Source: Bombyx mori (lineage: Eukaryota; Arthropoda; Insecta; Lepidoptera; Bombycidae). Taken from it: a stretch of DNA of 64,000 bases. Below are positions 53,801-64,000 of the stretch, piece after piece. The notes under the pieces are model-generated. The model was not told where the DNA came from. It did no database searches and saw nothing but the letters and a program-made list of their open reading frames with translations. Numbering within the stretch: the first letter of the stretch is position 1; every line of letters starts with the position of its first letter. The position numbers and the translations under genes are program-made. The stretch spans positions 14,694,731 through 14,758,730 of the forward strand of contig NC_085117.1 in NCBI RefSeq assembly GCF_030269925.1. Reading direction: 5' to 3'.

Positions 53801-56800
53801 AGTTCTTCTTCGTAAATAACAGGCCTTGTGAACCAATTAAAATAACTAAACTCATAAATGAAGTTTACAGACAATACAATCCAAACCAATATCCTTTTGT
53901 TTTTCTGAATGTTAATGTTGAAAGATCGTCTGTAGACATAAATCTAACGCCGGATAAAAGAAAATTATTTTTAACCAAAGAGAAAAATATATTGGACGTT
54001 TTAAAAGTTTCTTTACTTAAGTTATTTGAAAGTATACCGCGGACATTGAAAGTAGACTCTTCCCAAAATGTTTCTATTTCGAAAGATCATAAACCAGAAT
54101 TAGATCAACCGAGAATTTTTACGTCTTTCCTGCAACAATTCGATAAAAAATCAAAGCTTTGTGATCCTATTTCAAAAAGGGAAGATTTAAATAAAGTTGA
54201 TTTAAAAAGAAAATCTACAGCAATTACTGACTACATTACTATGAAAAGTAAAAGACTAGAACAACCCTGTTCAAGTATTAATGAATCAAAATTGATGTCC
54301 AGTGATATTAATACCAATGAATTGCTTGATTCAGAAGAGATCCCTCAAGTCCCTATGAAATCTGAGGGGCGCAGTGATGACAAAAATGTTACAGAATTAA
54401 TACCTCGACCAACAAATATAGAAACGCCGATAATTATATCTGACCAAATTAAATCTGAAGAAACTGAAATCACAGAGGAAAAAGAGATTATATATTTAGA
54501 CTATTGCAACGAAATGCCAAATACACAGATAAAACAGTTATCAGAACAAGTTGTAGAGCAAACTTATACCATTAACTGCAAAACAAAAACAAAACCTAAG
54601 ATACATTTACCACCGGGATCTAAAAAAACCTCCGAAAGCTACAATAAAGTTTTAACGGTGACAGACAAAGAAGACTTAGGTAAGAACCACAGGAGATCAG
54701 TAATTTTAAAAACTTCTTTGCAGCATGTCCAGGCTTTAACAGAAATTTATAATAGAAATAATGAAAGGATATTACCTACTAAAGTGAAATTTAAAAGCGC
54801 CATTAATCCAGTATTCAATAAAAAATGTGAAGAAGAATTGATACGAGAAATATCTAAGGATTCATTTAAGAAGATGCATATTGTGGGGCAATTTAATTTG
54901 GGTTTCATAATAACACAACTAGAAGATGATCTTTTTGTAATAGACCAACATGCTACTGATGAGATTTATAATTTTGAAACCTTACAGCGTACAACAGAAC
55001 TAACCAGTCAAAAATTGGTGATGTAAGTGTTGTGTGTATTCGAATTTAAAATAAAAGTTCCGTTGTTGTTTTTCTGATAGTTCATAAAATTATTGTAATG
55101 AATAAAAATTTCTATGTTTTCCTGGCATTACTAATGTCCATAAGTATGACAGCACAATTCCTGCATGTCTAGGAATTATTCATAGAGAAACTTTCCTCAA
55201 GAATAAAAGAGTACATCATACCATCATTGAACATACTTGACTATACTTTTTTGGCGAATATATTTATTCACACCCATTTGTTACAGTTGAACGATTAATA
55301 TAATTTCCACTATAGGGCTCAAAATGTACATATTTTTCTAAATCGTTCCATTTTCTTTTTAATATAGTCTACTCATTTTTACATTCTCATCTTTTGTGCA
55401 ATCTGTTAATGAGTAATGAAATACACTTCGCGGCACTTATAACAATGACAACATCATTATCACAGCCATTTAACATAATGCTAAGAAGTGGAACAATGTA
55501 TTGGATTTTGAATATATTTCTTTTTTATTACACAGGCAAATTTTCATATTTTCAGCCCACAACAACTAGAGTTAACAGGTGTAAACGAAGAAATACTAAT
55601 GGACAACATAGATATTTTCAAAAAGAACGGTTTTACATTTGAAGTAAATAAGGAGGCATTGCCAACGAAACGTGTAAAACTTTTGACTATACCAATGTCG
55701 AAAAATTGGTTATTTGGAAAGGAAGATATCGAAGAAATGCTCTTTATGTTAAGGGTAATTAAAATAAAACTATTTACTAAATATTTGCTGACGCCGCACT
55801 CCTTGATTTATCATAGATAGACTTTGGACAGGAATCGGCAATCCGATTTAGTTAGAAAATAAGGTAGGATAGGATGGATGATGAGTAAACTTGGAGTACC
55901 GTGACGGCTTTAAGAGTCGATCAATTGCATTACGTTACTAAATTTTAAGTTAGGAACTATTCTTGTACATAATGCATATTGAGAAAAATATCCCATTTTG
56001 TATTATCATTTACAATGTGTTACAATAGGAAGCTCCGACCGAACATTGCAGGCCGAGTAGAGTAAGAGCAATGTTCGCATCGAGAGCTTGCAGAAAGTCT
56101 GTCATGATTGGCACAGCTTTGAAAAAATCCGACATGAGAACGCTGGTCGACCATATGGCAGAAATTGATAAGCCGTGGGTAAGTAACGTAATGTCACGTA
56201 ATGTCTAGTGAGATAGTCATCATGAAATCATTGAAATCTTTTAACTAAAAATATGCCAAACTGGAATTTATCAGAAAGGTTTTCATAAAATATCAAAAAT
56301 GGTTACTTTAAAAGATTAGCTAGTTTTCCTCCATCCACCACCGCCGCCTAAGGACCTAAGAATCTACCTAATCCACTATGTGCTTTCACCATTATTGTTG
56401 AAGAGTTCTACATTAAAACTAGGCCATAGCATCGCCCACTGAATTTCTCGATCTTATCAGCGAGTCGCGAATCTGATCTGGCAGCAGATTCATTCGCAAA
56501 GCAGTTGCCCTTGAGCTGTTAGGTCTCCTTCGGAGGCGCTCGGGCAGCAGTTATTGAATCCCACATCACCCAGCTGAACACATGCTCACCCACCTGTCGT
56601 GGTGAAGCTCAAAAGACCTCTGCGCCACCAGTAATACCTCCAATACAAAAACAAAAAAAATATCTACGTTTGAAGATTGACTTAGCAGTATCTCAATATT
56701 ATATTATGTATAAGTACTCAAAATACTCAAATGACATTATTTATAACATTAATCCACATTTTCATTTTTTTAGAACTGTCCACATGGACGCCCCACCATA

Positions 56801-56860
56801 AGGCATTTGGTCAACTTAGCTATGGTCCAAACTGAGTACAGCAGTGGATATAAATTTTGA
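47820..56860 (+). CDS. Pms2: PMS2, MutL-alpha mismatch-repair subunit, eight exons
   Basis: Exons 47820-47897, 49180-49339, 51467-51610, 52869-53070, 53418-55022, 55556-55754, 56029-56178 and 56774-56860 join in frame to 874 residues (human PMS2 has 862). The start is supported by the conserved [15 protein letters not shown]. The GHKL ATPase shows [23 protein letters not shown] and [11 protein letters not shown]. The 1605-base exon 5 ends the transducer domain ([25 protein letters not shown]), spans the acidic linker and carries the endonuclease motif [12 protein letters not shown]. Exons 7 and 8 hold [16 protein letters not shown] and CPHGRPT, further metal-site motifs. With MLH1 it nicks the new DNA strand during mismatch repair. 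AATAAA is at 56937. All key residues are present, so it should be active. Confidence 0.95.
49980..50690. other. GC-richer block in Pms2 intron 2, unidentified
   Basis: It stands out from AT-rich flanks, with GTGACG...CGTCAC (50055-50074) as a hairpin and CpG-dense parts such as GGCGCGCGCGCAC. Two open frames here (50166-50351 and 50362-50676) match nothing I know. Probably an inserted element. Confidence 0.4.
51219..51430 (+). mobile_element. LINE 3'-UTR fragment in Pms2 intron 2
   Basis: It carries the LINE tail order: GGAGTTTCTTGTGAGTGGGT, GGTGGTAGGTTCTACG, GAGCCCGTGAGCTCACCTAC and an A-run near 51425. Diverged in the stem 2 arms, and ends 36 bases before exon 3. Confidence 0.7.
51753..51925 (+). 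mobile_element. LINE 3'-UTR fragment in Pms2 intron 3
   Basis: A second copy of the same tail (GTTTCTCACCGGATCTGTTT, then GCACTGCTCTTGCTAAGG). Confidence 0.7.
51926..52445. other. GC-richer block in Pms2 intron 3, unidentified
   Basis: About 500 bases with CpG-rich parts (GCGACGGCGGCTTTGCGTTG, CCGGCGACCGGCCGGCGGCG), no ORF of note and no family I can name. It may be the end of another retroelement. Confidence 0.35.
52450..52575 (+). repeat. Dispersed repeat in Pms2 intron 3
   Basis: It holds TCCAGCCGTTTAGGAGGAGT and GACATACACACGCACAG, a phrase common in moth genomes and probably a non-LTR 3' end. A GT-rich simple repeat follows at 52665-52702. Confidence 0.45.
53105..53230 (-). repeat. Decayed Bm1-type fragment in Pms2 intron 4
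   Basis: Degenerate reverse complement of the Bm1 body (GATTACCGGAGCCAATCGAC, ATACCACCGCACACAGA). Confidence 0.45.
56432..56660 (+). mobile_element. LINE 3'-UTR fragment, second subfamily, in Pms2 intron 7
   Basis: GCCCACTGAATTTCTCG and later text (GAGCTGTTAGGTCTCCTTCG) match the variant at 33213 better than the full-length LINEs. It ends in an A-rich run near 56645. Confidence 0.6.
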
Positions 56861-56965
56861 GAACTTCAGTTTTATTTTAGTATTATTTCTATCAAAAATC
56901 ATGGAAGATCGTTTTGATAAAGATTTTTTTTTAAGAAATAAAGACTTAAATTTTGTATGATTTAT

Positions 56966-59900
56966 TTAAACACTAATAGTTTTAAATATATTAAATCCTG
57001 TATGTGCTGTTGTTACAATAACGCCAGGTAGTTGCTTGTGCCAGTGTAACTCTTTAATATCAGTCTGTCCTTGATGAATAAATAGTAACTGAGGCGGAAG
57101 GTTCTGAAATAAAATAAAAATATTACAAAGTATCTAAAAAAGATGGTACAAAATTATAAATTATCAAAACAAATGTAGACAATTCTTAAGGCTTCGTCAA
57201 ACAGAACGCGTAATTAGCGCGAGTCAGAGCGCTAAACTGACGCCGAGATGTGTTGTACTACTATGGTAACATACCGTCAAACAGAGCCCCAGCGCTATAA
57301 GTACGCAGCGCTCTGTCGCGGCGTTAGGACGCTTTGACGTCAGGGGTTGTAATTTTTTACAAATTTTATTTTAGCGTCCGAGTGAATGTGTATTAAAATA
57401 CTAGATAATGCCCGAAAAAATGATATAAATAGTTATAAAATACCCATGCTTATACAATGCCACATCTGAATCACTCGATTTCTTAATACTTTTAAATTTT
57501 CACACTGCTATCGAAAGGCACTATGATTTGGCGAATGCGTTGCGTCAAGGTGCGTTAGACTCATCTATACTATTTTCTGTGACATGAAAAGAGCGCGACG
57601 TTAAGTACGCGTTCTGTTTGACGAAGGCTTTATAGATGATGGCTTATATTTTGTGCGATTAAAGCAAAAAAGAAATGTGATTTTAAGTTATTAATTGATT
57701 ACGTTAATAAATAGACAAACCTTTAATTCATCATCATCTTCAACTTCATCATCGTCTTTTTCAACCGCTAAGTCCCAAAGAGCTACTTGATTATCTTCTC
57801 CTGCTGATGCTAACACGCTGGGCTCGGTCCAATGCCATTCCACTGATGTAACTGGTGCAGTGTGATGTTTGAATGTACCCACTGGAGTACTATTTGTAAA
57901 CTGTCTCAAGTCCCAGATATGTAGAAAACCATCATCACCGCCTTGAAATAATCAGAAAACGTTTATTATATTCAGAGAAAAATTTATATCGTAACTATAA
58001 AAGGGAAGATGTTTTTTTTAACTGTTTTCAAATTAAAAAACAGAATATGTTATGAAAACAGATAATAATATAATTGTTGCAAAGTACGAGCCGTGGTCTT
58101 TATTTGTAGTTGTAATCGTAAATACACATTTCCGTTAGTGTGTGCACCCGACGGAGCGGTCAGTAGCTATTATAACTTTTGCCACATTTAGCCTACACTG
58201 ACGCGTATACAGATTGGTCACTCACACAACTATACAATATTTTCATACATAACGCTTATAGAGTAAGATCCCAGGGCTCCCAGGCGTCACGTATTTTCTG
58301 ACGAACGAAATGTGGCCGATTGCGTAGTGTTAGTATGTACTAAGAACGCATGCCTACCTGCTACCTTGCTTAGACGACCAATTTTCAGGTATCAGGTACT
58401 CAAGGTACATAAAATCATGACCTACTTCACGTATTTTCTGAAATATGATTTTTATATATGTCCACCAGACAACTATTTTAAAACCTCTTACAAAAAGACA
58501 GACCGATCCAAGGTGCCAATCATCCTCTAAATTCAATTTAATACTTCTGTGGGTAAGAGCGCGAGGGCAGTATTAGGATATATTGACTTCTCTGTCTCTT
58601 TATCTCTCTCTTACAGTTGACTTATATCAATTAATTATTAATATTAAAAGAAAATCAGTTAAAAATTAAATAATCAGGTAAATGCTTCATGGCAGAAATA
58701 GGCGGGGTGGTGGTACCTACCCGTGCGGACTCACAAGAGGACCTATCCACCAGTTATGATAATTATAGTATTAATCAAAATTATCTTTAATTTTAGAACC
58801 AGTTTTATAAATTTTTAAACTTAACAGTTACACTTAAAGACTTACCGCTTGCAATAAATGGCTCTTTTCCATTCCATGATATAACATTAATGTCACTTTG
58901 ATGTGCATTTTCAGCTGTGAGCATGCAAGCCTTTTGTGGTGCTGCTCTAGTATCCCATATTCTTATGGTCTTATCTACAGAGCATGTAGCTAATACGTTC
59001 CTGGATATTAAAAAAAAAGTATTTTAAATTATCATTGTGGCACATTACAAGGGACGGCTCATAAGTCTGCGGTCTACGTTATCTTATCAATAACGCATCA
59101 ATTCGGAATAGATAGCACTAATTGTCGGTTTCAGCGACAATATAAATACAAAAATTAAGTTACAAGCAATTGAATCTGTGGAGCGATAAAAATCACCATG
59201 TCCGCCGAATCCTGAAATCCTATTTCGAAAACCGCGTTGTGATTATGTACCTTTAAAAAAGAAAATAGATAGGAAATTTGAAGACATCTCATCGGTTCTT
59301 CGGGATTCTGCACCGTGTACGACTGTGTTTTTTTAATGTTTCAGCAAGGGTTAGGAAACCCGACTCGGGAGCTGCAAGGATTTCTTTAAAGTAGCCTGAA
59401 GAAATTTGTGATCGAATTGTCACCGTAAATAAAACGTGGATTTGTCAAAATGACCCAAATTGAAAACAAGAATCCATACAATAGTTTAAAAAAGGAGAAA
59501 GGCCGCTAAAGAAGATTAAGGAGAAGACGGGGCCGAAAGGGGCAACTGTTTTCTGGGATTGCGAAGGAATTTTATTGATCGTTTAGTCGCTTAACTTAAG
59601 GGAACTACGACGAACAGTCAATAATATACTAATTTATTCAAAATTTAGAGCGATTTTTTAATGTTTTGTATGGTTTTAATTTATTTTTTCCTGAAGAACG
59701 CAGGATAAATCCCATAAATGACAGCTGATGTGCAGTAAAAGATCGCAATAGACTAGGCACTCTATCTCACTTACACCCGCATGAACAGTGGCTACCTCGC
59801 GCTCGCACCTACAGCGGGCTCTCAATGTGTCTGGCAAGATGTAAAAACCATTAAAACTGTCTGGCTATTGAGTTAACATATTTTTATAAGTCCCTAAGTA

Positions 59901-62785
59901 ACATATATAAAATTCAGCTGTTATAGTATAACGAAAGTATAATTAAAATTTATTAAAGTTTAGGGGTATCTGGCAGGATGTAGCAACTGTAAAAAGTGTC
60001 CGGCAATGGATATCGTGATTTCTAAAGATATTCTGGAGTAAATAATAAAAAAAGTTAACTTTATACTTTAACGAATTTAAGGTACTATTTTATTTACCTT
60101 TACTGCCAGCTACCTGCCCAAGTAACCACAATCGAAACTCTATAGTCGCGGGTCGTTCTTACCTGTGTTAGAGACATACACAGAGAGACTTTCAGCTTTT
60201 ATAAAATTACGAAGGTCTGGCCGTCGCGGGCTCTTGCTCTATAAGTTAAGTGAATCGAATCCTTCAGATCGTAGTAATTATGTGAAGAAAGATAGATTAC
60301 AAACGAATGCTGTCACTATAATTATTTACATTATTATTATAATGTTTATGACGGTACAAAGCGAAGCAAGTCAAGTCGATAGGCAAAAATAATGAAACAT
60401 GTTGCAAGTACATAGTTCTAAAAAGTCCTCGTTGATTTTATTTGCTTTGGTCGTTTGTGCCGTACGTATCACCGTGTTTTGATCATTGTGCCTATTGTGA
60501 TTTTACCGATGGCTCCTATTATTAAATGCAATGTGTGGCCCAATTTCGTAGACTGATATTGGAGCAAAATGCAAAATATGTCATTGTATCGTAAAAACAA
60601 AAGGTAACACCATAAACCTTTCTAACCATATGAAAACACATCAACCTTTGTTTTCCCAAAGTAATGAAACGAAAAATTCAAAATTTGAATCGATTTTTAA
60701 GAGATCCAACAATCGATTCAGAGGCCTACGATCCAAAAAATCGATTCAAAAATAAAAATCGTGCATCCCTAACACTGATTCATAGTTCATATAGCCGCCA
60801 TAAATTCTTTTGTCTTAAATCACGTGCAAGAGGGAGGGCCTATTCATTGTACAGTGTACACGTAGCGTACGCCGCTTATCAGACGCCCCTCGTACATTTA
60901 AATTATTAAAGAAAATATTACAGAAAATTAACACACAAACACAGTGCAATGATCTTGTCACCGGATCTTCTCAGTGGGTCGCGATTCAGATCCGGTGGTA
61001 GATTGAGCGAAGCACTGCCCAGGCTAAGTACTACTGCCCCGTGAGCTCGCCTACACGTTCAGTGAAGCTAGCTAACACCTCAAGACTACTAGGATAGATA
61101 GGCCAAAAAAAAATTAAAGTATCTAACGTAACACGTTTTAAAAAAATATATATTCTTGCATTTATGGGTGACACACACCATATAGCTGCGGAGAATTTCC
61201 AGTCTTTAAAGATTCAAAACTACATTTGAATCTTCCCTTTACAATTTTGACTTTGGAAATGATTCTTTTACCTCTTGTATAACAATGGCACCTCACAATT
61301 TTTTCAAATACTTTTCTTACCTTTCATTTGGAGACCATTGTATGTCTTCAACAGAACTGGTATGCCCTACAAGGGGTCGTTGGTCTACAGTCCAAGTGCC
61401 ACCTTCATTTGGTCTCCATATATGAATGTCTCTTCTGCAGTCTCCAGTTGCCAGCATCTAAAATAAAAATTAAAGATGTGGTGTCGTGGGACACCAGGTA
61501 GGAACGAAGTTCCTTCGGCTAATGTAGAATCGACACAATTTGCAAAAAAAGAAATGGTGCTCAATTTTATGTAGGTTTTCTTGGTTTTTCTCTTAAATTT
61601 TGCTGATTAGTTTTTATTTAAGTACGGGAAAGTATTTAGGAAATTCAGTATTTTAGGAAATAATAAATTACGTAAAATAAAAAAAAAAGTAATTCAAATT
61701 ATCAATTAAAATAACAAAATATATCTCTTTATTTTTGGTTGACAACATAAAATTACATAGAAATAGAAATAATTACTAAATAGAGAGAGAAGGGATTAGA
61801 GAACGAAAAGAAAGAAGGAGAAAGAGAAAGGTATTATACACTACTCGCTTGTGTATGCGACTGTCGCGCCTGCGCACGTTTCATTTAACGGTTTTATTCC
61901 ACGCACTTTTTTCCACGGATTTATTCCACGCACTTTTTTCCACGGATTTTTTCTTACGGTTTTACTATCACATTTTTTTCAGTTCGGTCGCGCAGCAAAA
62001 TCCCTATCCCCTCCAAGCCTGCCGTAAGGAACTTCGTTCCAAAAATAAAATAGTTTTAAACATTTTTTTTGTATCAATGTAGTAAGTAGTTAATAGGGGT
62101 TTTGATCAGATCGTGAGGAGCAAAGTTGTGTGAACTATTTAATTTTGGTCATTTAGTGTTTTTTCAGCTTTAAATGATGCCGATTTATTAAATGCTTCGC
62201 ATCTGTGAAAGTGCATGAATGAGGGAAATAAAACAAAGCCGCTGGACATAGCTTCTCAAGTTCTTTCAAAAAGTCCACTGAAAAAGGCTCAGTAAATAAT
62301 CATCATTAAACTTTAACTCATCCCATCTCTTCTCATTGCTATTAATCTCATCTCAGTTGACTAGTCTCAAATTAATGAACTTCATCTCATTTCACTTCAC
62401 ATTACAATAAAAAGTAAGAAGAAAATATAAGTCTGGGTTAAAGATATCATTACCAGGCCATGAAATCTCAAAGTAATCTAACAACTTCTAAAAAACTAAT
62501 CATCTAAAAAACAAGCAGTAGTTAAATGTATTTTAGAATTAAATAATAAACTAATGTAATACCCACACCTGATTCAGTAGGACACCAATCGAGAGCGAAA
62601 CCCTCTTGCTGATGCCCGTTAAATGAGTATATAGGTTTGACGGGATTTGAAACTGTCTCCAAGTTGTATCTTTCTAACACGACTGGGTCATCCACGGCTT
62701 GCAGCTGTTGTGTGATATTCCAAATGTCAACTCGGCCTAGTTCTGACCAACTTGCTGCCAATACAGAGTTTTTAAAATTTGTAGC
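56966..62785 (-). CDS. Grwd1: GRWD1-like WD40 ribosome-biogenesis factor, N-terminal exons not seen
   Basis: Five exons read in frame on the minus strand: 62785-62567, 61457-61321, 59000-58846, 57941-57721 and 57103-56966 (stop), 289 residues. WD repeats are clear: [73 protein letters not shown] and [18 protein letters not shown], with [15 protein letters not shown] and an acidic stretch before the end LHWHKQLPG...FKTISV. The order and wording follow human GRWD1, a nucleolar/nuclear protein of 60S subunit assembly that also binds histones. The donor at 62566 (GTGGGT) is the least usual junction; it was chosen because it keeps the frame. The N-terminal acidic part lies upstream, past 62785, and probably beyond the window. 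Confidence 0.9.
57192..57626. mobile_element. MITE with about 28-bp terminal inverted repeats in a Grwd1 intron
   Basis: The left end CTTCGTCAAACAGAACGCGT is matched inverted at the right end (ACGCGTTCTGTTTGACGAAG). An extra inner word CGTCAAACAGAG is at 57277. The interior is rich in GCGCT/AGCGC words. No ORF and no certain target duplication. Confidence 0.75.
58685..58755 (-). repeat. Bm1-type fragment in a Grwd1 intron
   Basis: Short reverse-complement piece of the Bm1 body (GGCAGAAATAGGCGGGGTGG, GACTCACAAGAGG). Confidence 0.65.
59405..59600 (+). pseudogene. Mariner transposase relic
   Basis: Two recognisable stretches in one frame: [14 protein letters not shown] (mariner VTxDETW region) and [12 protein letters not shown] (the second catalytic block, WD..GILL). 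A stop interrupts between them, and the first catalytic Asp is Asn. The element probably reaches left to about 59040. It lies in a Grwd1 intron, antisense to the gene. Confidence 0.7.
60561..60765 (+). pseudogene. BED zinc-finger relic of a hAT transposase
   Basis: The frame reads [20 protein letters not shown] then NHMKTHQP, a C-x2-C...H-x4-H BED finger as found at the N-terminus of hAT transposases. It is cut off upstream by a stop and ends soon after the finger. It sits in a Grwd1 intron. Confidence 0.65.
60957..61112 (+). mobile_element. Jockey-like LINE 3'-UTR fragment in a Grwd1 intron
   Basis: It starts at CACCGGATCTTCTCAGTGGG and runs through AGATCCGGTGGTAGATT to an A-run at 61105-61113. 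The stem 2 arms of the predicted pseudoknot are both intact, while the 5' arm of stem 1 is cut off. Confidence 0.75.
61501..62040. mobile_element. Inverted-repeat element with hairpin ends
   Basis: It starts GGAACGAAGTTCCTTCGGC and ends GCCGTAAGGAACTTCGTTCC, inverted copies with one extra base. Each end is itself a small hairpin (GGAAC-GAA-GTTCC). Inside are a purine-rich run (61785-61835) and a 27-base tandem pair (61893-61919 and 61920-61946). It lies between Grwd1 exons. Confidence 0.65.
62222..62400 (-). repeat. Dispersed repeat shared with 44740-44950
   Basis: Inverse orientation of the 44.8-kb copy: AAACAAAGCCGCTGGACATA, then AAAAAGTCCACTGAAAAAGG and a TCATCTCATTTC-rich stretch. Confidence 0.55.
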
Positions 62786-64000
62786 CTGAAAATTAATTAA
62801 TTATTCAAAATTGAAAATATACAAAATTCCCAAAAATTATTATTATGTTTGCATAATACTCTCAGAATCAGCAACCAGCCATAAAAATTCATAAATTACA
62901 TATGTTTCATGTGAAATGTCATATTAATAAATGATTTAAACTTAACTGTACAAAACAAATCAGAATCGAAAACTTTCGGTGGTTTATAGCACATAGTGAG
63001 CCAAGAGGTATTTATTGATTAGACTGATGCACTAGCTAATTAAGACTCAAATGCAACTGGTATAGGATCTGAAACCATTGTAACCTTCCCCATTAAACAA
63101 ATAAGAGCACTACTAAGATTATGTATTTATAATGAACAGCAAATTTAGTGGTCCCAACAAACACAAACAGGTGATACCAGAATTGGCACTGAATCATAAG
63201 TCACAGGGTCTATAGAGATTATAATTGGTAGTAGGTACTGTGTATTGGAGGTACTGAAACACAGAAAAGACAGCATGTGCTATTCAAGTGCACAGAAGTG
63301 GTTTTCAATGAATCTTCAAACCTATTGTGAATGAGGTCACTACAGGATGCCTAAAACAGAGAACTTAAAAATGAACATTAATTTGCAAAAATATATATGA
63401 TTATTTTGCTGCAGCTGCTCAATCAATACTACTGTATCAATACAAGCTGTACTCAATCAATTGTACTACTTTTAATTTATATAACAGTGAAAAGGTTAAC
63501 AGAAGTAAACAGTTAAAATTATAGAATAAACTAAACAAATGTGAGTAATAGTTAAGTACTGAAAGTCCCAGGTGCAAGCTAAGGGTCTCCTTTAGGGTTG
63601 TTTCTGCTGTAAAAAAAAGAATTAGAAAATATGTAAATTTTGGTTAAAGCTGTTGGCAAAGCATATTTAAGCCCACAGAAGTAGTTAACACCATTCTATT
63701 TCTCCCATGAAGCAGTGATGTATAGTGATTTAAAGGGCAAAACAGCTGTTGTGCAAAACAATTGAATGTTGAACCTCATATCGGTAATCTGTATACCGGT
63801 GGTCAAATTCAGGTGAAACCTTCGGACTAAGCCTTCAGCTTGGTTCCCCAAGCTAGAAGTCTCGTTACTGTCTCAATCACAGAAGTAGCATCACCAAGGG
63901 CATACAACTTAATCATACCATCACCAAGGGCATACAACTTAAGTGTCTAGAAATCTACCCTGACCACATGCTCCTAGATGAGTGGGAACATCTTGTCATC
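62786..64000. other. Upstream Grwd1 intron or flank, no exon seen
   Basis: The missing Grwd1 N-terminal exons were looked for on the minus strand and not recognised. A decayed Bm1-like patch lies near 63700-63760, and a direct repeat (CATCACCAAGGGCATACAAC) occurs twice at about 63890-63940. Confidence 0.4.

Overview
The window looks like moth nuclear DNA, most likely silkworm (Bombyx). It is AT-rich, has intron-split genes with GT/AG junctions, and is full of Bm1-type tRNA-derived SINE pieces and tails of one jockey-like LINE family. The species call rests on recognising these repeats and is an inference.

Host genes, left to right. (1) 705-6789, plus: a seven-exon secreted protein of 351 residues built from thyroglobulin type-1-like modules. 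(2) 34630-35826, minus: two related small Cys/Pro/Lys-rich proteins, both ending in a polybasic stretch plus a CaaX-like box. (3) 39501-43289, minus: a WBP2-like adaptor (GRAM domain plus PPxY motifs); its last exon was not found. (4) 47820-56860, plus: Pms2, a MutL-type mismatch-repair endonuclease subunit, complete in eight exons (874 residues). (5) 56966-62785 and beyond the right part of the window, minus: Grwd1, a WD40 ribosome-biogenesis factor, with the N-terminal exons not seen. Pms2 and Grwd1 converge with only 105 bp between their stop codons.

Mobile DNA dominates 7.4-30.1 kb. Two full-length jockey-like LINEs, each with two intact ORFs, lie head to tail at 7471-12772 and 12797-18152. 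Their target-site duplications and a perfect hairpin at their junction show that both entered the same roughly 25-bp host site, and they let the order of insertion be inferred (right copy first). A complete BEL/Pao LTR retrotransposon (22710-30138) has a 5-bp target duplication, near-identical LTRs and one 1991-codon gag-pol ORF.

The rest holds small non-autonomous DNA elements with readable ends (19.2, 22, 32.1, 43.5, 57.2 and 61.5 kb), relics of mariner, hAT (BED finger) and an IS630/Tc1-like transposase, and many LINE and SINE fragments, mostly in introns. No rRNA, CRISPR array or functional tRNA was seen. The most novel-looking signals are the LINE junction hairpin, a predicted H-type pseudoknot in the LINE 3' UTR, a series of TTTC-loop hairpins in its 5' UTR, the CaaX gene pair and a paired cysteine loss in the thyroglobulin-type gene.
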